A stretch of DNA of 64,000 bases from Larkinella knui (lineage in GTDB: Bacteria; Bacteroidota; Bacteroidia; Cytophagales; Spirosomataceae). Within the stretch, counting starts at the first letter, position 1. Each line of letters opens with the position of its first letter. The position numbers and the translations under genes are program-made. The DNA lies in the NCBI RefSeq assembly GCF_003858645.1, contig NZ_RQJP01000002.1:1-64000 (forward strand), read 5' to 3'. A model generated the notes under the pieces. That model was not told where the DNA came from. It was given only the letters and a program-made list of their open reading frames with translations, and ran no database searches. Shown here in pieces: positions 1 to 8,623 of this stretch.

Positions 1-123
<123 letters not shown>

Positions 124-192
124 AAATAACTTAAACTTAACAGTTGTGCTGTTATGTCGTCGAATTGGTTGTTTTGGTACTTCTGTCCACTA

Positions 193-206
193 CGTCAAAG
201 AACACA
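193..206 (-). promoter_or_regulatory. boxA-like antitermination site in the rRNA leader
   Basis: On the minus strand the leader reads TGTTCTTTGA about 75 bases before the 16S start. This resembles the boxA of rrn leaders (TGCTCTTTA in E. coli), where the NusB/NusE complex binds the RNA to prevent early termination. The assignment rests on motif similarity and position only. Confidence 0.5.
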
Positions 207-302
207 TTTCCCCGTTGGGAAACTGGTGACTGAAGATCCCGAAAAAGGGGTGTTTCAATCGGTATGTTATTTCTACTTAACTCTTTCCCCGATTTGGGAC
301 TG

Positions 303-333
303 CAAAGGTAACGGTTGTTTTTAAGAATGCAAA
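303..333 (-). promoter_or_regulatory. rRNA promoter, proximal (Bacteroidota type)
   Basis: On the minus strand TTTG (330-333), a 19-base spacer and TACCTTTG (303-310) match the Bacteroidota sigma-ABfr consensus TTTG-N19-TAnnTTTG exactly. An A/T-rich stretch lies just upstream (334-360), as expected for an UP-like element. Transcription should start near 296, giving a leader of about 170 bases before 16S. Confidence 0.85.
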
Positions 334-444
334 GAAAAAAGAAAAAATATTTTTAGACTGGTTTCTTTGCCTGGGCTTCTTAAGTGGCTACTAACCAACT
401 TGTTAGCATCCGTTTCGTTACGGCCTTCCCCCGATTTGGGACTG

Positions 445-475
445 CAAAGTACCGCATTTTTTCCCCCATTGTCAA
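445..475 (-). promoter_or_regulatory. rRNA promoter, distal (tandem copy)
   Basis: A second promoter-like set on the minus strand has TTG (473-475), 21 bases and TACTTTG (445-451). The -7 element has one base fewer than consensus. The 21 bases at 429-449 are identical to 287-307 at the proximal promoter, so both transcripts would begin with the same sequence. Tandem promoters are typical of rrn operons. Confidence 0.6.
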
Positions 476-568
476 GACCTGTTTCTAAATTAAATAGGTA
501 ACCCCTTTGAGGGTTGAAGTAGTTACTTCGTTATCAAGAAGTTACCTATTTAAAAATTTTTAAATAAG

Positions 569-1858
569 TTACGCTCGCTTAATCAAATGGTTCTTCTTCC
601 CCTTTGAAACGATCAAATACCGCTCCTGCAACCACTCCAGTTCCGTCAGAATCGTTGCGTCATTTACTTTTTGTTTATTGATGCTAACGGCATTTTGGGC
701 CAGTGCCCGACGGGCTTCTCCTTTCGAGGCATAAATTTCTCCTTGTGTTGCGACCGACAGAAGATCGATAATGTCTTTACTGCCTGCCAAATCGGCCTGC
801 GTTACCTCCGTTTGGGGAACCCCTTCGAAGATGATGTCGAACTCGTCTGCCTGAATGGTTCGCAGGGTATCGATCGTGGCTTTACCATATAGTACGTCCG
901 AGGCTTTCACGGCAAGGTCGTAGCCGGCCTGGGAATGAACCCGGATGGTTACGTCTTGAGCAATCGCTTTCTGCAAAATTCGTAAGTGCGGAGCTTCGTT
1001 GTGCTGGCGTTCCAGTTCTTCGATTTCGGCGCGGGATAATAAGGTAAAGACCCGAATCAATCGCGGACAGTCAGCATCGGTTGCGTTCAGCCAGAATTGA
1101 TAGAACTGATACGGCGATGTCATGGCAGGATCGAGCCAGACATTGCCACCGGCGGATTTTCCGAATTTCGTGCCGTCGGCCTTCGTGATCAGGGGCGTGG
1201 TCAGCGCAAATGCCTGGTATTCTTCGCGACCTTCTTTCCGTCTGATTAGCTCGGTGCCGGTGGTAATGTTGCCCCACTGATCGGAACCGCCCATCTGAAG
1301 CCGAACGCCTTTGTTTTTGTAGAGCCAGTAAAAATCATAGCCCTGCAACAACTGGTATGAAAACTCCGTAAAGGAAAGACCGGTTTCCAGGCGTTTTTTC
1401 ACCGAATCCTTGGCAACCATGTAGTTGACCGTCAGATGCGTACCAGCTTCCCGCAAAAAACCGAGAAACGATATTCCCTTGAACCAGTCGTAATTGTTGA
1501 CCATCTCGGCCGAGTTGGCACTGTCGTCAAACGTCAGAAACCGGGCTAGTTGCGCCCGGATCCCTTCCTGGTTGTGTCGTAATGTTTCTTCGGACAGGAA
1601 ATCGCGCTCGGTGGAACGACCCGACGGATCGCCGATCATACCAGTAGCACCGCCCACCAGAGCGAACGGTTTATGGCCGGCCCGCTGAAAATGCACCAGC
1701 AACATGATGGTGGCCAGGTTGCCGATGTGCAGAGACGCTGCCGTTGGGTCAAATCCGATGTAACCGGCGGTTGATTCTTTACGGAGTTGTTCGTCGGTGC
1801 CGGGCATCATGTCCTGTAACATCCCCCGCCAGCGGAGTTCTTCAATAAAATCGATCAT
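569..1858 (-). CDS. tyrS: Tyrosyl-tRNA synthetase
   Basis: This class I synthetase activates tyrosine with ATP and loads it on tRNA-Tyr in the cytoplasm. From the chosen start the protein has 429 residues, the usual TyrRS length. The HIGH signature is HIGN at about residues 44-47, the KMSKS loop appears as KFGKS, and an S4-like RNA-binding domain closes the C terminus. The open frame extends 27 codons upstream to 1939, but those codons translate the GTGAATGA repeat and leader, so ATG at 1858 (MIDFIEELRWRG) is preferred. It lies downstream of queA on the same strand, with its own likely promoter inside the end of queA. Confidence 0.95.
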   Translation of the reverse strand: MIDFIEELRWRGMLQDMMPGTDEQLRKESTAGYIGFDPTAASLHIGNLATIMLLVHFQRAGHKPFALVGGATGMIGDPSGRSTERDFLSEETLRHNQEGIRAQLARFLTFDDSANSAEMVNNYDWFKGISFLGFLREAGTHLTVNYMVAKDSVKKRLETGLSFTEFSYQLLQGYDFYWLYKNKGVRLQMGGSDQWGNITTGTELIRRKEGREEYQAFALTTPLITKADGTKFGKSAGGNVWLDPAMTSPYQFYQFWLNATDADCPRLIRVFTLLSRAEIEELERQHNEAPHLRILQKAIAQDVTIRVHSQAGYDLAVKASDVLYGKATIDTLRTIQADEFDIIFEGVPQTEVTQADLAGSKDIIDLLSVATQGEIYASKGEARRALAQNAVSINKQKVNDATILTELEWLQERYLIVSKGKKNHLIKRA

Positions 1859-1871
1859 TAGCAATTCAATG

Positions 1872-1903
1872 GTGAATGAGTGAATGAGTGAATGGGTGAA
1901 TGG
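1872..1903. repeat. Four tandem 8-mers in the tyrS leader
   Basis: Four head-to-tail octamers lie just upstream of the tyrS start: GTGAATGA, GTGAATGA, GTGAATGG, GTGAATGG as read on the plus strand. They fall between the predicted promoter and the start codon, so they would be in the mRNA leader. Copy number could vary by slippage. Confidence 0.8.
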
Positions 1904-1955
1904 GCACTCAGAGCGCCGGATTCCATTTTCACGCATCAATAGCTATAATTCGGGG

Positions 1956-1963
1956 CAAAGATA
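1956..1963 (-). promoter_or_regulatory. Predicted tyrS -7 element
   Basis: TATCTTTG on the minus strand matches TAnnTTTG fully, about 100 bases before the tyrS ATG and close to the queA stop codon. No clear TTG is present at the -33 position, so the promoter is only moderately supported. Confidence 0.45.
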
Positions 1964-1968
1964 CGATA

Positions 1969-3174
1969 TCAGGGTAAAAGCAGCGAGGAGTCGCCATAAC
2001 TTAAAAACCGGTAATCGTTTTGCAACGCTTCCTTATAGATAGTGCGCCAGTTTTCGCCAATAAAAGCGGCTACCAACAGAATCAGTGTCGAACCGGGTTG
2101 GTGGAAATTGGTAACCAAACCGTTGACCACGCGAAACCGGTAACCCGGCACACAATAGATACCGGTATGGCCGATGACGTGGGTCTGATCGGTTTGGGTG
2201 AGATACGTCAAAACCGCTGCCAAAGCTTCCCGTTTCTCCGGCAACTGGTCTTCAGGAAACAAGTAGGCGTAGTGCTGATCAAGTGTAAAGGGATCCCGCT
2301 CATTGTTTAGCAAGCGAACGCCAAACCAGTACAGACTTTCCAGCGAGCGCATCGAGGTGGTTCCGACGGCAATGACCGGACCAGGGTGAGTCAGTAGCTT
2401 TTCCAGGTTCTGCCGGGCATACACTACCTGCTCAGTGTGCATCGCATGTTGGCGAACGTCCGCCGATTTAATCGGCTGGAATGTTCCCGCGCCAACATGG
2501 AGCGTCAGGTAATCGGTTTGAATTCCGTGCTGGGCGAGTCGGCTCAGCACGTCCGGCGTAAAATGCAGGCCCGCCGTTGGAGCCGCCACGGCACCTTCGA
2601 TTCGGGAGTAAACCGTCTGGTACGTTTCTTTATCGGCCTCCGTGGCATCGCGATTCAGGTACGGCGGCAACGGTATTTTACCGGTTTCGTGCAAAATAGC
2701 GGCAAACGTTTCATCACCCGGTGTCCATTCAAAACGGACTTGCGACTGCTCCATATCGTGCCATTGCGCCCGTACTACTAGTGTATGTTCCCCAAACCGG
2801 ATTTCCTTCGTCAGAATTTCGTCCGGTTTCCAGCGTTTCCGATTGCCAATCATACACTGCCAGACACTCCGGTTTTTGTCCTGCATGGCTTCCGAAACCA
2901 GCCGGTCGGCGGGCACCGGATTGAGCAGAAATAACTCGATGACTGCACCGGTGGACCGTTGAAAATGCAGCCGCGCCGGAATCACTTTGGTGTTGTTAAA
3001 AATCAACAAACTAGTCGCCGGCAACCGCTCCGGTAATTCACGGAACGACCGGTGAGCAATGATGCCCTGGCGGTATTCCAGTAACTTAGACTGATCGCGT
3101 TGGGCTAACGGAAACCGCGCGATGCGTTCGTCGGGAAGGTCATACTGGAAATCGTTGAGTTGCAATTCCTTCAT
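1969..3174 (-). CDS. queA: S-adenosylmethionine:tRNA ribosyltransferase-isomerase
   Basis: QueA moves the ribosyl part of SAM to 7-aminomethyl-7-deazaguanine in tRNA, forming epoxyqueuosine, the penultimate queuosine step. Family segments are visible: the N-terminal DFQYDLPDERIARFP, LLIFNNTKVIPARL, AAPTAGLHFT and the C-terminal VTNFHQPGSTLILLVAAF. Three ATG codons follow each other at 3180, 3177 and 3174. A GAGGAG Shine-Dalgarno lies just before them and is best spaced for 3174 or 3177, and MKEL is the natural family start. The frame overlaps or abuts the stop of the upstream membrane gene, so the two are probably translationally coupled. At about 400 residues it is longer than E. coli QueA. 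Confidence 0.95.
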   Translation of the reverse strand: MKELQLNDFQYDLPDERIARFPLAQRDQSKLLEYRQGIIAHRSFRELPERLPATSLLIFNNTKVIPARLHFQRSTGAVIELFLLNPVPADRLVSEAMQDKNRSVWQCMIGNRKRWKPDEILTKEIRFGEHTLVVRAQWHDMEQSQVRFEWTPGDETFAAILHETGKIPLPPYLNRDATEADKETYQTVYSRIEGAVAAPTAGLHFTPDVLSRLAQHGIQTDYLTLHVGAGTFQPIKSADVRQHAMHTEQVVYARQNLEKLLTHPGPVIAVGTTSMRSLESLYWFGVRLLNNERDPFTLDQHYAYLFPEDQLPEKREALAAVLTYLTQTDQTHVIGHTGIYCVPGYRFRVVNGLVTNFHQPGSTLILLVAAFIGENWRTIYKEALQNDYRFLSYGDSSLLLP

Positions 3175-3176
3175 CA

Positions 3177-3686
3177 TCACTCCTCAGCAGCGGGTTTCAT
3201 CGCCAAACGAATGGGTAACGAAATGATTACGATTAAAATGATGGCCGTACAGACCGGCAACAACCACTGGTGTCCGCTCAACTGAGTTGCTCCCAACTGG
3301 GTATTCAATCGTCCAAGCACATACAGGGAAAGGGCCATAACGGTGTTGACGGCGGCCATTAGGCTGTAGAACCAGTTCCGGAAAATCTCATTCAGCTGGT
3401 CGCGGTGTTCGAGCCAGAGCTGTTGGTTCGGAATGGGCAAAGCCGTACCGGATACTTTTGGAAAAAGCTTCGTTAGCGTGTTGATGAGGGTATTATTGAT
3501 CAAAAAAATGGCAACGCAGCCGTAAAACAGATAATCCCGACTGATGAAAACATCCGGACGACTATCGGGGGTAAAACTCACGGCCACTTTGGTTTCTAGT
3601 GAAACGTACGTATAAATAAGCAGGACGGCAAAGCCTATCAAAGAGGCCAACCGCCATAGACGAATGGCAAACGTGCTAATTTTCAT
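3177..3686 (-). CDS. Four-helix membrane protein of unknown function
   Basis: The 169-residue protein has four hydrophobic stretches, roughly residues 13-30, 52-68, 105-122 and 140-158, with a polar loop between the second and third. I recognise no family. It begins 33-38 bases after a good Bacteroidota promoter and its stop overlaps the first queA ATG, so it is the first gene of a queA operon. Nothing in the sequence links it to queuosine chemistry. The link is positional only. Confidence 0.75.
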   Translation of the reverse strand: MKISTFAIRLWRLASLIGFAVLLIYTYVSLETKVAVSFTPDSRPDVFISRDYLFYGCVAIFLINNTLINTLTKLFPKVSGTALPIPNQQLWLEHRDQLNEIFRNWFYSLMAAVNTVMALSLYVLGRLNTQLGATQLSGHQWLLPVCTAIILIVIISLPIRLAMKPAAEE

Positions 3687-3724
3687 GAATTTGAATGGTT
3701 TGCCTGACTACAGGCTTTGGGCCG

Positions 3725-3756
3725 CAAAGGTACGGGCTGATCCGGTGTGTTCCCAA
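3725..3756 (-). promoter_or_regulatory. Promoter of the membrane protein-queA operon
   Basis: On the minus strand TTG (3754-3756), 21 bases and TACCTTTG (3725-3732) form a consensus Bacteroidota promoter. The expected start is near 3718, about 30 bases before the ATG at 3686. Confidence 0.65.
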
Positions 3757-3840
3757 TGCCGGTTTAAACTAAGCCAAAGAATTCCTGAATGAACTCTGAT
3801 TTCCTTTGTTGATCTTTGCAAAACAGCTTTTCCTTCTCAA

Positions 3841-4392
3841 ATGAAAATTTACACTAAAACCGGTGATAAGGGCCAGACATCGCTGATTGGCGGGCGTCGG
3901 GTGAGCAAGGCCCATCACCGGATCGATGCCTACGGAACCGTGGATGAACTGAATGCATGCCTTGGTCTGGTACGCGATCAGCCGGTAAATGAAAACCGGA
4001 AAGAGTTGCTGAAAGAGGTTCAGGATCGGCTCTTCACGATTGGGTCCGAGTTGGCCACCGATCCGGAAAAAACCGTAAAAAAGCCGCTACCGGTCGTTCT
4101 GGACTCGGATGTCACATTGCTGGAACAGGCGATGGACGACATGGATGCCGAACTGCCGGAACTGCGGGCGTTTGTGTTGCCGGGCGGTCACCAATCGGTT
4201 TCGTTTTGCCACCTGGCCCGTACGGTTTGCCGACGCGCCGAGCGACTGGTAATTGCCCTCAATGAAGAACAACCCGTCGATCCGCTGGTGATTCAGTATC
4301 TCAACCGGCTTTCGGATTACTTGTTTGTCTTAAGCCGGAAAATGACGCAGGAGCTGGGAGCAGAAGAAGTGGCCTGGAAACCGCGCGTTTAA
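3841..4392 (+). CDS. Cob(I)alamin adenosyltransferase, PduO type
   Basis: The enzyme attaches the 5'-deoxyadenosyl group of ATP to cob(I)alamin, making adenosylcobalamin. The N-terminal TKTGDKGQTSLIGG phosphate-binding segment and RIDAYGTVDELNACLG are signatures of the PduO/MMAB family. The C-terminal half carries the conserved RAERLV and YLNRLSDYLFVLSR helices. At 183 residues it is a normal single-domain member. It stands alone on the plus strand, divergent from the queA operon, with no other cobalamin gene nearby, so it probably serves B12 salvage. Confidence 0.93.
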   Translation: MKIYTKTGDKGQTSLIGGRRVSKAHHRIDAYGTVDELNACLGLVRDQPVNENRKELLKEVQDRLFTIGSELATDPEKTVKKPLPVVLDSDVTLLEQAMDDMDAELPELRAFVLPGGHQSVSFCHLARTVCRRAERLVIALNEEQPVDPLVIQYLNRLSDYLFVLSRKMTQELGAEEVAWKPRV

Positions 4393-4585
4393 CTCGCAAG
4401 GATGTCACCATAAGCGCAGTTTCTTTATACTCAAGCAGTGTGAATCGATAGAAAAATCATCCGGTAAACCTGGCAGGCTGGCGGTTCAGCCGTCGATTCG
4501 CTACCTCTGATCCGGCTTTTTCTACCATTAAAAAAATAATTAGCATAACAACTATTTTTTACTGGACACTTCCTGAAGTTTTCTA

Positions 4586-4593
4586 TACATTTG
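4586..4593 (+). promoter_or_regulatory. Predicted -7 element for the aminotransferase gene
   Basis: TACATTTG matches TAnnTTTG, 57 bases before the ATG at 4650. A poor CTG at 4562-4564 is 21 bases upstream in the -33 position. The rest of 4393-4649 is A/T-rich without other clear signals. Confidence 0.4.
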
Positions 4594-4649
4594 CTGACTA
4601 TCAACCCTCTGACGACTTTTTTAGTTGGTCAGATTTGCCATCTATCATT

Positions 4650-5723
4650 ATGACTACCGACTTAGTAAGCATCGAGCTAAGGAAAGCAGGACGCTCCCGG
4701 ATTGAGGAGGTCGACTTTAACAACCTGCCATTTGGCAAGCATTTTTCAGACCATATGTTTGTGGCTGATTTTGCAGACGGACACTGGCAAAACCTACAAG
4801 TGGTGCCATTCAGCGATTTTACCCTCAGTCCGGCGCTATCTTCTCTGCACTACGGTCAGTCAATTTTTGAAGGCATGAAAGCCTATAAAAATGAAGAAGG
4901 TGAAGTGCTGATGTTCCGGCCGCTGGAAAACTGGAAACGGATGAACGAATCGGCCAAACGGATGTGTATGGCGACGATTCCGGAAGAAATTTTCATGGGT
5001 GGCCTGGAAGCACTGTTGCGGGTGGATGCCGACTGGGTTCCGAACACGCCCGACAGTTCGCTGTACATCCGGCCTTATATGTTTGGTACGGATACCTTCC
5101 TGGGCGTTGCGCCGTCAAAAACCTACCGGTTTTGCATTTTTACCTGTCCGGTCGGTGCGTATTATACCAAACCGCCTAAATTAAAAGTTGAGACGGACTA
5201 CATCCGGTCGGCTCCCGGTGGCGTTGGTTATGCCAAATGTGCGGGCAACTACGCCGGATCGATGTATCCGACCCTGCTGGCTCAACAGGCGGGCTATGAC
5301 CAATTGATGTGGACCGATGCCACGGAACATAAATACATTGAAGAGTCGGGAACGATGAACATTATGTTCGTTATCAATGGTAAACTGGTAACACCCGCAA
5401 CGTCGGATTCGATTCTGAAAGGTGTTACACGCGACAGCATCATTCAGGTAGTCCGAAGCTGGGGAATTGACGTTGAAGAACGGAAAGTATCGATTCAGGA
5501 AGTGATTGCCGGTATTGAAGACGGCAGTTTGACCGAAGCCTTCGGGGCCGGAACCGCCGTGGTGGTTTCTCCCTACTCCTTGATTGGCTACGAAGGCAAG
5601 GATTATATGCTGAACGAAGTACCAAAAGAAAGTTCACTGGCCAACCGCATCTTCAATTTCCTCAATGATTTGCGGACCGGCCGCAGCGAGGATTCTTTTG
5701 GCTGGATGCATAAAATAGTATAA
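4650..5723 (+). CDS. ilvE: Branched-chain amino acid aminotransferase
   Basis: This PLP fold type IV enzyme interconverts valine, leucine and isoleucine with their 2-oxo acids, using glutamate/2-oxoglutarate. It has 357 residues. The pyridoxal lysine is K196 in GYAKCAGNYAGS, and LHYGQSIFEGMKAY and ESGTMNIMFV are family motifs. The frame opens at a TTG at 4635, but ATG 4650 gives the normal N terminus and is preferred. No other branched-chain genes are adjacent. A strong hairpin terminator follows. Confidence 0.95.
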   Translation: MTTDLVSIELRKAGRSRIEEVDFNNLPFGKHFSDHMFVADFADGHWQNLQVVPFSDFTLSPALSSLHYGQSIFEGMKAYKNEEGEVLMFRPLENWKRMNESAKRMCMATIPEEIFMGGLEALLRVDADWVPNTPDSSLYIRPYMFGTDTFLGVAPSKTYRFCIFTCPVGAYYTKPPKLKVETDYIRSAPGGVGYAKCAGNYAGSMYPTLLAQQAGYDQLMWTDATEHKYIEESGTMNIMFVINGKLVTPATSDSILKGVTRDSIIQVVRSWGIDVEERKVSIQEVIAGIEDGSLTEAFGAGTAVVVSPYSLIGYEGKDYMLNEVPKESSLANRIFNFLNDLRTGRSEDSFGWMHKIV

Positions 5724-5738
5724 CGTTTTTTTTGAATG

Positions 5739-5780
5739 GCCCCGGCTCCCGGAAACGAATTTTCCGGGAGCCGGGGCTTT
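5739..5780 (+). terminator. Rho-independent terminator after ilvE
   Basis: A perfect 17-base G/C-rich stem (5739-5755 with 5761-5777) with a five-base loop is followed by TTTTGG. It sits between the convergent ilvE and epimerase genes. The T-run is on the plus-strand side, so it mainly stops ilvE transcripts. Confidence 0.85.
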
Positions 5781-5784
5781 TGGT

Positions 5785-6753
5785 TTACTGCATAACAAAA
5801 CGGGCATCCTGACGCGCCCGATACCAGTCGACAAACTGCTGAATACCGTCTTCAACTCGAACTGTAGGCTGATAACCAAGTAGTTGGGCGGCTTTTGTAA
5901 TATCAGCATACGTTTGCTGCACATCACCGGGTTGCATCGGTAATCGGTTGATTATGGCAGTTTCTCCCAGGGCCCTTTCAATAACCTGAATCAAATCTGC
6001 CAGCGAAATGGGATCGGAGCCGCCAATATTCAGCACTTCATAGCCCCTCAGATTCTCCAGCGACCGGATAATGCCACTGACAATATCGTCGACATAGGTA
6101 TAATCCCGGGATGTGGAACCGTCGCCAAAAACAGTAATGGCCTGCCCATTCAGGATGCTGTCGGTAAACTGACTGATGGCCATTTCGGGGCGTTGATTTG
6201 GCCCGTATACCGTAAAAAACCGCAGGCAAAAAATATCAAAACCATACAAGTGATGGAAGGTATGGCACAGCAACTCAGCCGCCCGTTTGGATGCGGCATA
6301 GGGCGATAGCGGTCGATCAGCCGTATCGGTTTCCACAAACGGAACCTGGGGCGAATCGCCGTAAACGGATGAGGATGAAGCAAATACCATCTTTGAAACG
6401 CCTGATCGCTGCATGGCCTGCAACAACGTCAGCGTTCCATTGACATTGACATCGTAATAGAGTGCAGGGTCTTGCACGGAAGGCCGAACACCCGCCCGCG
6501 CGGCCAGATGAACCACCGCATCGAACGCATAGGTGCGAAATAGCGTATCGACCAGTTCCGAGTCCCGAATATCCCCTTCGTGAAAGTGATAATCCCGATT
6601 ATTCAATGTTTGCTGAACATTTCTCCATTTATGATCCGGATTATAATAGGTATCCAGATTGTCGAGACAAATGATCTGATGGCCTTCCTTCAATAGTTGC
6701 CTGGCTAGGTTTGAGCCTATAAAACCCGCCCCGCCGGTCAGTAAAATGTTCAT
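5785..6753 (-). CDS. NAD-dependent nucleotide-sugar epimerase (UDP-glucuronate 4-epimerase-like)
   Basis: This is an extended SDR of 322 residues with the Rossmann motif GGAGFIGS at 7-14, the active-site pair Y152 and K156 in SPYAASK, and SSSSVYG before it. The segment RAGVRPS (86-92) is typical of UDP-glucuronate 4-epimerases, so a uronate or related sugar is the likely substrate, though GalE-type or dehydratase activity cannot be excluded. Its ATG overlaps the stop of the upstream flippase-like gene (ATGA), showing coupling. It is the last gene of the four-gene sugar-transfer operon and could supply the modified sugar. Confidence 0.85.
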   Translation of the reverse strand: MNILLTGGAGFIGSNLARQLLKEGHQIICLDNLDTYYNPDHKWRNVQQTLNNRDYHFHEGDIRDSELVDTLFRTYAFDAVVHLAARAGVRPSVQDPALYYDVNVNGTLTLLQAMQRSGVSKMVFASSSSVYGDSPQVPFVETDTADRPLSPYAASKRAAELLCHTFHHLYGFDIFCLRFFTVYGPNQRPEMAISQFTDSILNGQAITVFGDGSTSRDYTYVDDIVSGIIRSLENLRGYEVLNIGGSDPISLADLIQVIERALGETAIINRLPMQPGDVQQTYADITKAAQLLGYQPTVRVEDGIQQFVDWYRARQDARFVMQ

Positions 6754-7625
6754 GAGCTCAGATCTTTGGTTAACGTTGATGATTGAAAACTAACTACCAG
6801 ACCGGCTAACGATACGACCGCCGTGATTATGTAAAACAACAAGCTCACGGAAACAGCCGCGTCGGCCGGTACATTCAATGCCTGCGCTCCCAGCAAAAAA
6901 GTCAATTCCCGCGCCCCGGCCCCCCCAATGGTGAACGGAATTGTGGCAACAATTGACGAAACCAGAAACAGCAGTACGTAGGTTTCGGGTTTTCCCTGCG
7001 CGTCAACCGCCTGAATCAGGGCTAAAATTTGCAGCATCTGCAACCCCTGAACCAGGCCGGACAAATCGACGGAGCGTTCATAGGCTGGGTAAAATGGCGG
7101 CAAAAACCGCTTCAGCAGGCTTTTGGCAGCAAAATGAAGCAGCGGTATGGTAATCAACCACAACCAGCCAACCTGAAACTCCAGCCACAAGGACACTTCC
7201 GGAACCAGCACGACAAATACCGCCAGGGAATAGAGCAGGGGTAAAAGACCGATCAGCCGATCGACCAGCGTTGCGCTTATTAATACCTTAACTGATGTTC
7301 CGGTCAGACGGTTTAATAAATAGACTTTATAGCCATCTCCGCCAATACCACCCGGTAAAAAAAGATTGTAATACATGCCCAGCCAATAGAGCTTTAAATT
7401 GGGCAACCGGCGCAACCGAAGACCGGCCTGCGCAAACAAAACCTGCAAGCGTTCCGCTGAGGCCACTTTCGACAAAATAAACAAACCCGTTGCCACCACT
7501 AACCAGCCAATATGGGCCCGTGACAGAATAACCCAGACTCGTTCGGGTTCAATCTTGCGAAAGACCAGCCAAAGCGACAAAGCCGATAACGCAATTTTCA
7601 GGGCCGTTTTCAGGTAATTTGGCAT
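6750..7625 (-). CDS. Flippase-like integral membrane protein (UPF0104/LPG synthase TM type)
   Basis: About eight hydrophobic helices span a protein of 291 residues. The segments GGDGYKVYLLNRL and the late TIGGAGARELTFL are hallmarks of the lysylphosphatidylglycerol-synthase TM / AglD / UPF0104 family. Members lacking the soluble synthase domain are found beside glycosyltransferases and are thought to act in lipid-linked sugar handling. An upstream TTG at 7631 would overlap the GT2 stop, and ATG at 7625 is preferred. The family is clear but the transported substrate is not. Confidence 0.8.
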   Translation of the reverse strand: MPNYLKTALKIALSALSLWLVFRKIEPERVWVILSRAHIGWLVVATGLFILSKVASAERLQVLFAQAGLRLRRLPNLKLYWLGMYYNLFLPGGIGGDGYKVYLLNRLTGTSVKVLISATLVDRLIGLLPLLYSLAVFVVLVPEVSLWLEFQVGWLWLITIPLLHFAAKSLLKRFLPPFYPAYERSVDLSGLVQGLQMLQILALIQAVDAQGKPETYVLLFLVSSIVATIPFTIGGAGARELTFLLGAQALNVPADAAVSVSLLFYIITAVVSLAGLVVSFQSSTLTKDLSS

Positions 7626-7627
7626 TC

Positions 7628-8572
7628 TCAAACCAACTCCGATTTGTAAATCCGCCGGATTTTATACGGCTTTTTATCCTGTGATTCGTAATAGGTCCGC
7701 ATTTGCAACTCCGTCATAATTCCGAACGTAATCAGTTGAATACCCGCCAAAACCAGTATAGTTCCCAGAATGAGCAACGGCCGGCCCCAGATGTGGTTAC
7801 CAAGCAGCTTCATAATGAGCAGATAACCGTTGATCAAAAGCCCCGCCATGAGTGCCATCAAGCCCCAGTTGCCGAAAAGATGCATCGGTTTTCGGAGGTA
7901 TTTTTTCATAAACAGCATCAAAATCAAATCGCTGACGACCTTCAACGTGCGACCTAATCCATATTTTGACTGACCAATTCGGCGCGGATGGTGTTGCACA
8001 TCCGTTTGGGTCATCCGCGCCCCTTCCAGTCGCGCCAGCACGGGAATAAACCGGTGGAGTTCACCATACAGACCCAGGTTTTTTGCCAGATCAGCCCGAA
8101 ATACTTTCAGGGCGCAGCCGTAATCTTTTAAATGTACGCCCGAGGTTTGGCGAATGATCCAATTGGCAATCCGGCTGGGCAGTTTCCGCAGCAGCGCCCC
8201 ATCCTGGCGATTGGCCCGAATACCGGCAACCAGATCATAATCACCTTCCTCGGCAATTTTAACCATCATCGGTATATCCGCGGGGTCGTTTTGCAAATCC
8301 CCGTCCATGGTAATGATAAACTCCCCTTTCGCCACATCGATTCCGGCGGCCAATGCCAGGCTTTGCCCATAATTCGTTTGCAAATCAACCACGACCAGAC
8401 GGTCATTATGCACAGCCCTCAGCTCAGCCAGTGTCCGGTCGGAAGAACCGTCGTTGACGTATACCATTTCAAAATCATACCCAATCAACGCCCGCTCAAC
8501 CTGGTCGATCATCGGAAAAATATTGCCCTCTTCGTTGTAGACACAGATTACGATGGAAAGGTACGGTTGCAT
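7628..8572 (-). CDS. Family 2 glycosyltransferase, polyprenyl-phosphate type
   Basis: The N-terminal GT-A domain begins LSIVICVYNEE, contains VNDGSSDRT and the metal-binding MDGDLQ (D90, D92), and resembles DPM1/ArnC/GtrB enzymes that load a sugar on undecaprenyl phosphate. Two helices at about 230-255 and 265-290 anchor it in the inner membrane, as in GtrB-like members. It follows the GT39 gene by 51 bases and runs into the flippase-like gene. The inferred role is making the lipid-linked sugar donor used by the GT39 enzyme. Confidence 0.88.
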   Translation of the reverse strand: MQPYLSIVICVYNEEGNIFPMIDQVERALIGYDFEMVYVNDGSSDRTLAELRAVHNDRLVVVDLQTNYGQSLALAAGIDVAKGEFIITMDGDLQNDPADIPMMVKIAEEGDYDLVAGIRANRQDGALLRKLPSRIANWIIRQTSGVHLKDYGCALKVFRADLAKNLGLYGELHRFIPVLARLEGARMTQTDVQHHPRRIGQSKYGLGRTLKVVSDLILMLFMKKYLRKPMHLFGNWGLMALMAGLLINGYLLIMKLLGNHIWGRPLLILGTILVLAGIQLITFGIMTELQMRTYYESQDKKPYKIRRIYKSELV

Positions 8573-8623
8573 ACAGAATTTATTTTTTTTAAGAAATACG
8601 CCCTTTCAAGGGGCAGCAAACAG

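Noticed and set aside
1859-1939. 27-codon N-terminal extension of tyrS
   Set aside because: It translates the leader and octamer repeats, and the family starts at the internal ATG.
3781-3840. Promoter for the cobalamin adenosyltransferase at GATCTTTG
   Set aside because: The -7 element begins with G and no TTG lies at the right distance, so it was not listed.
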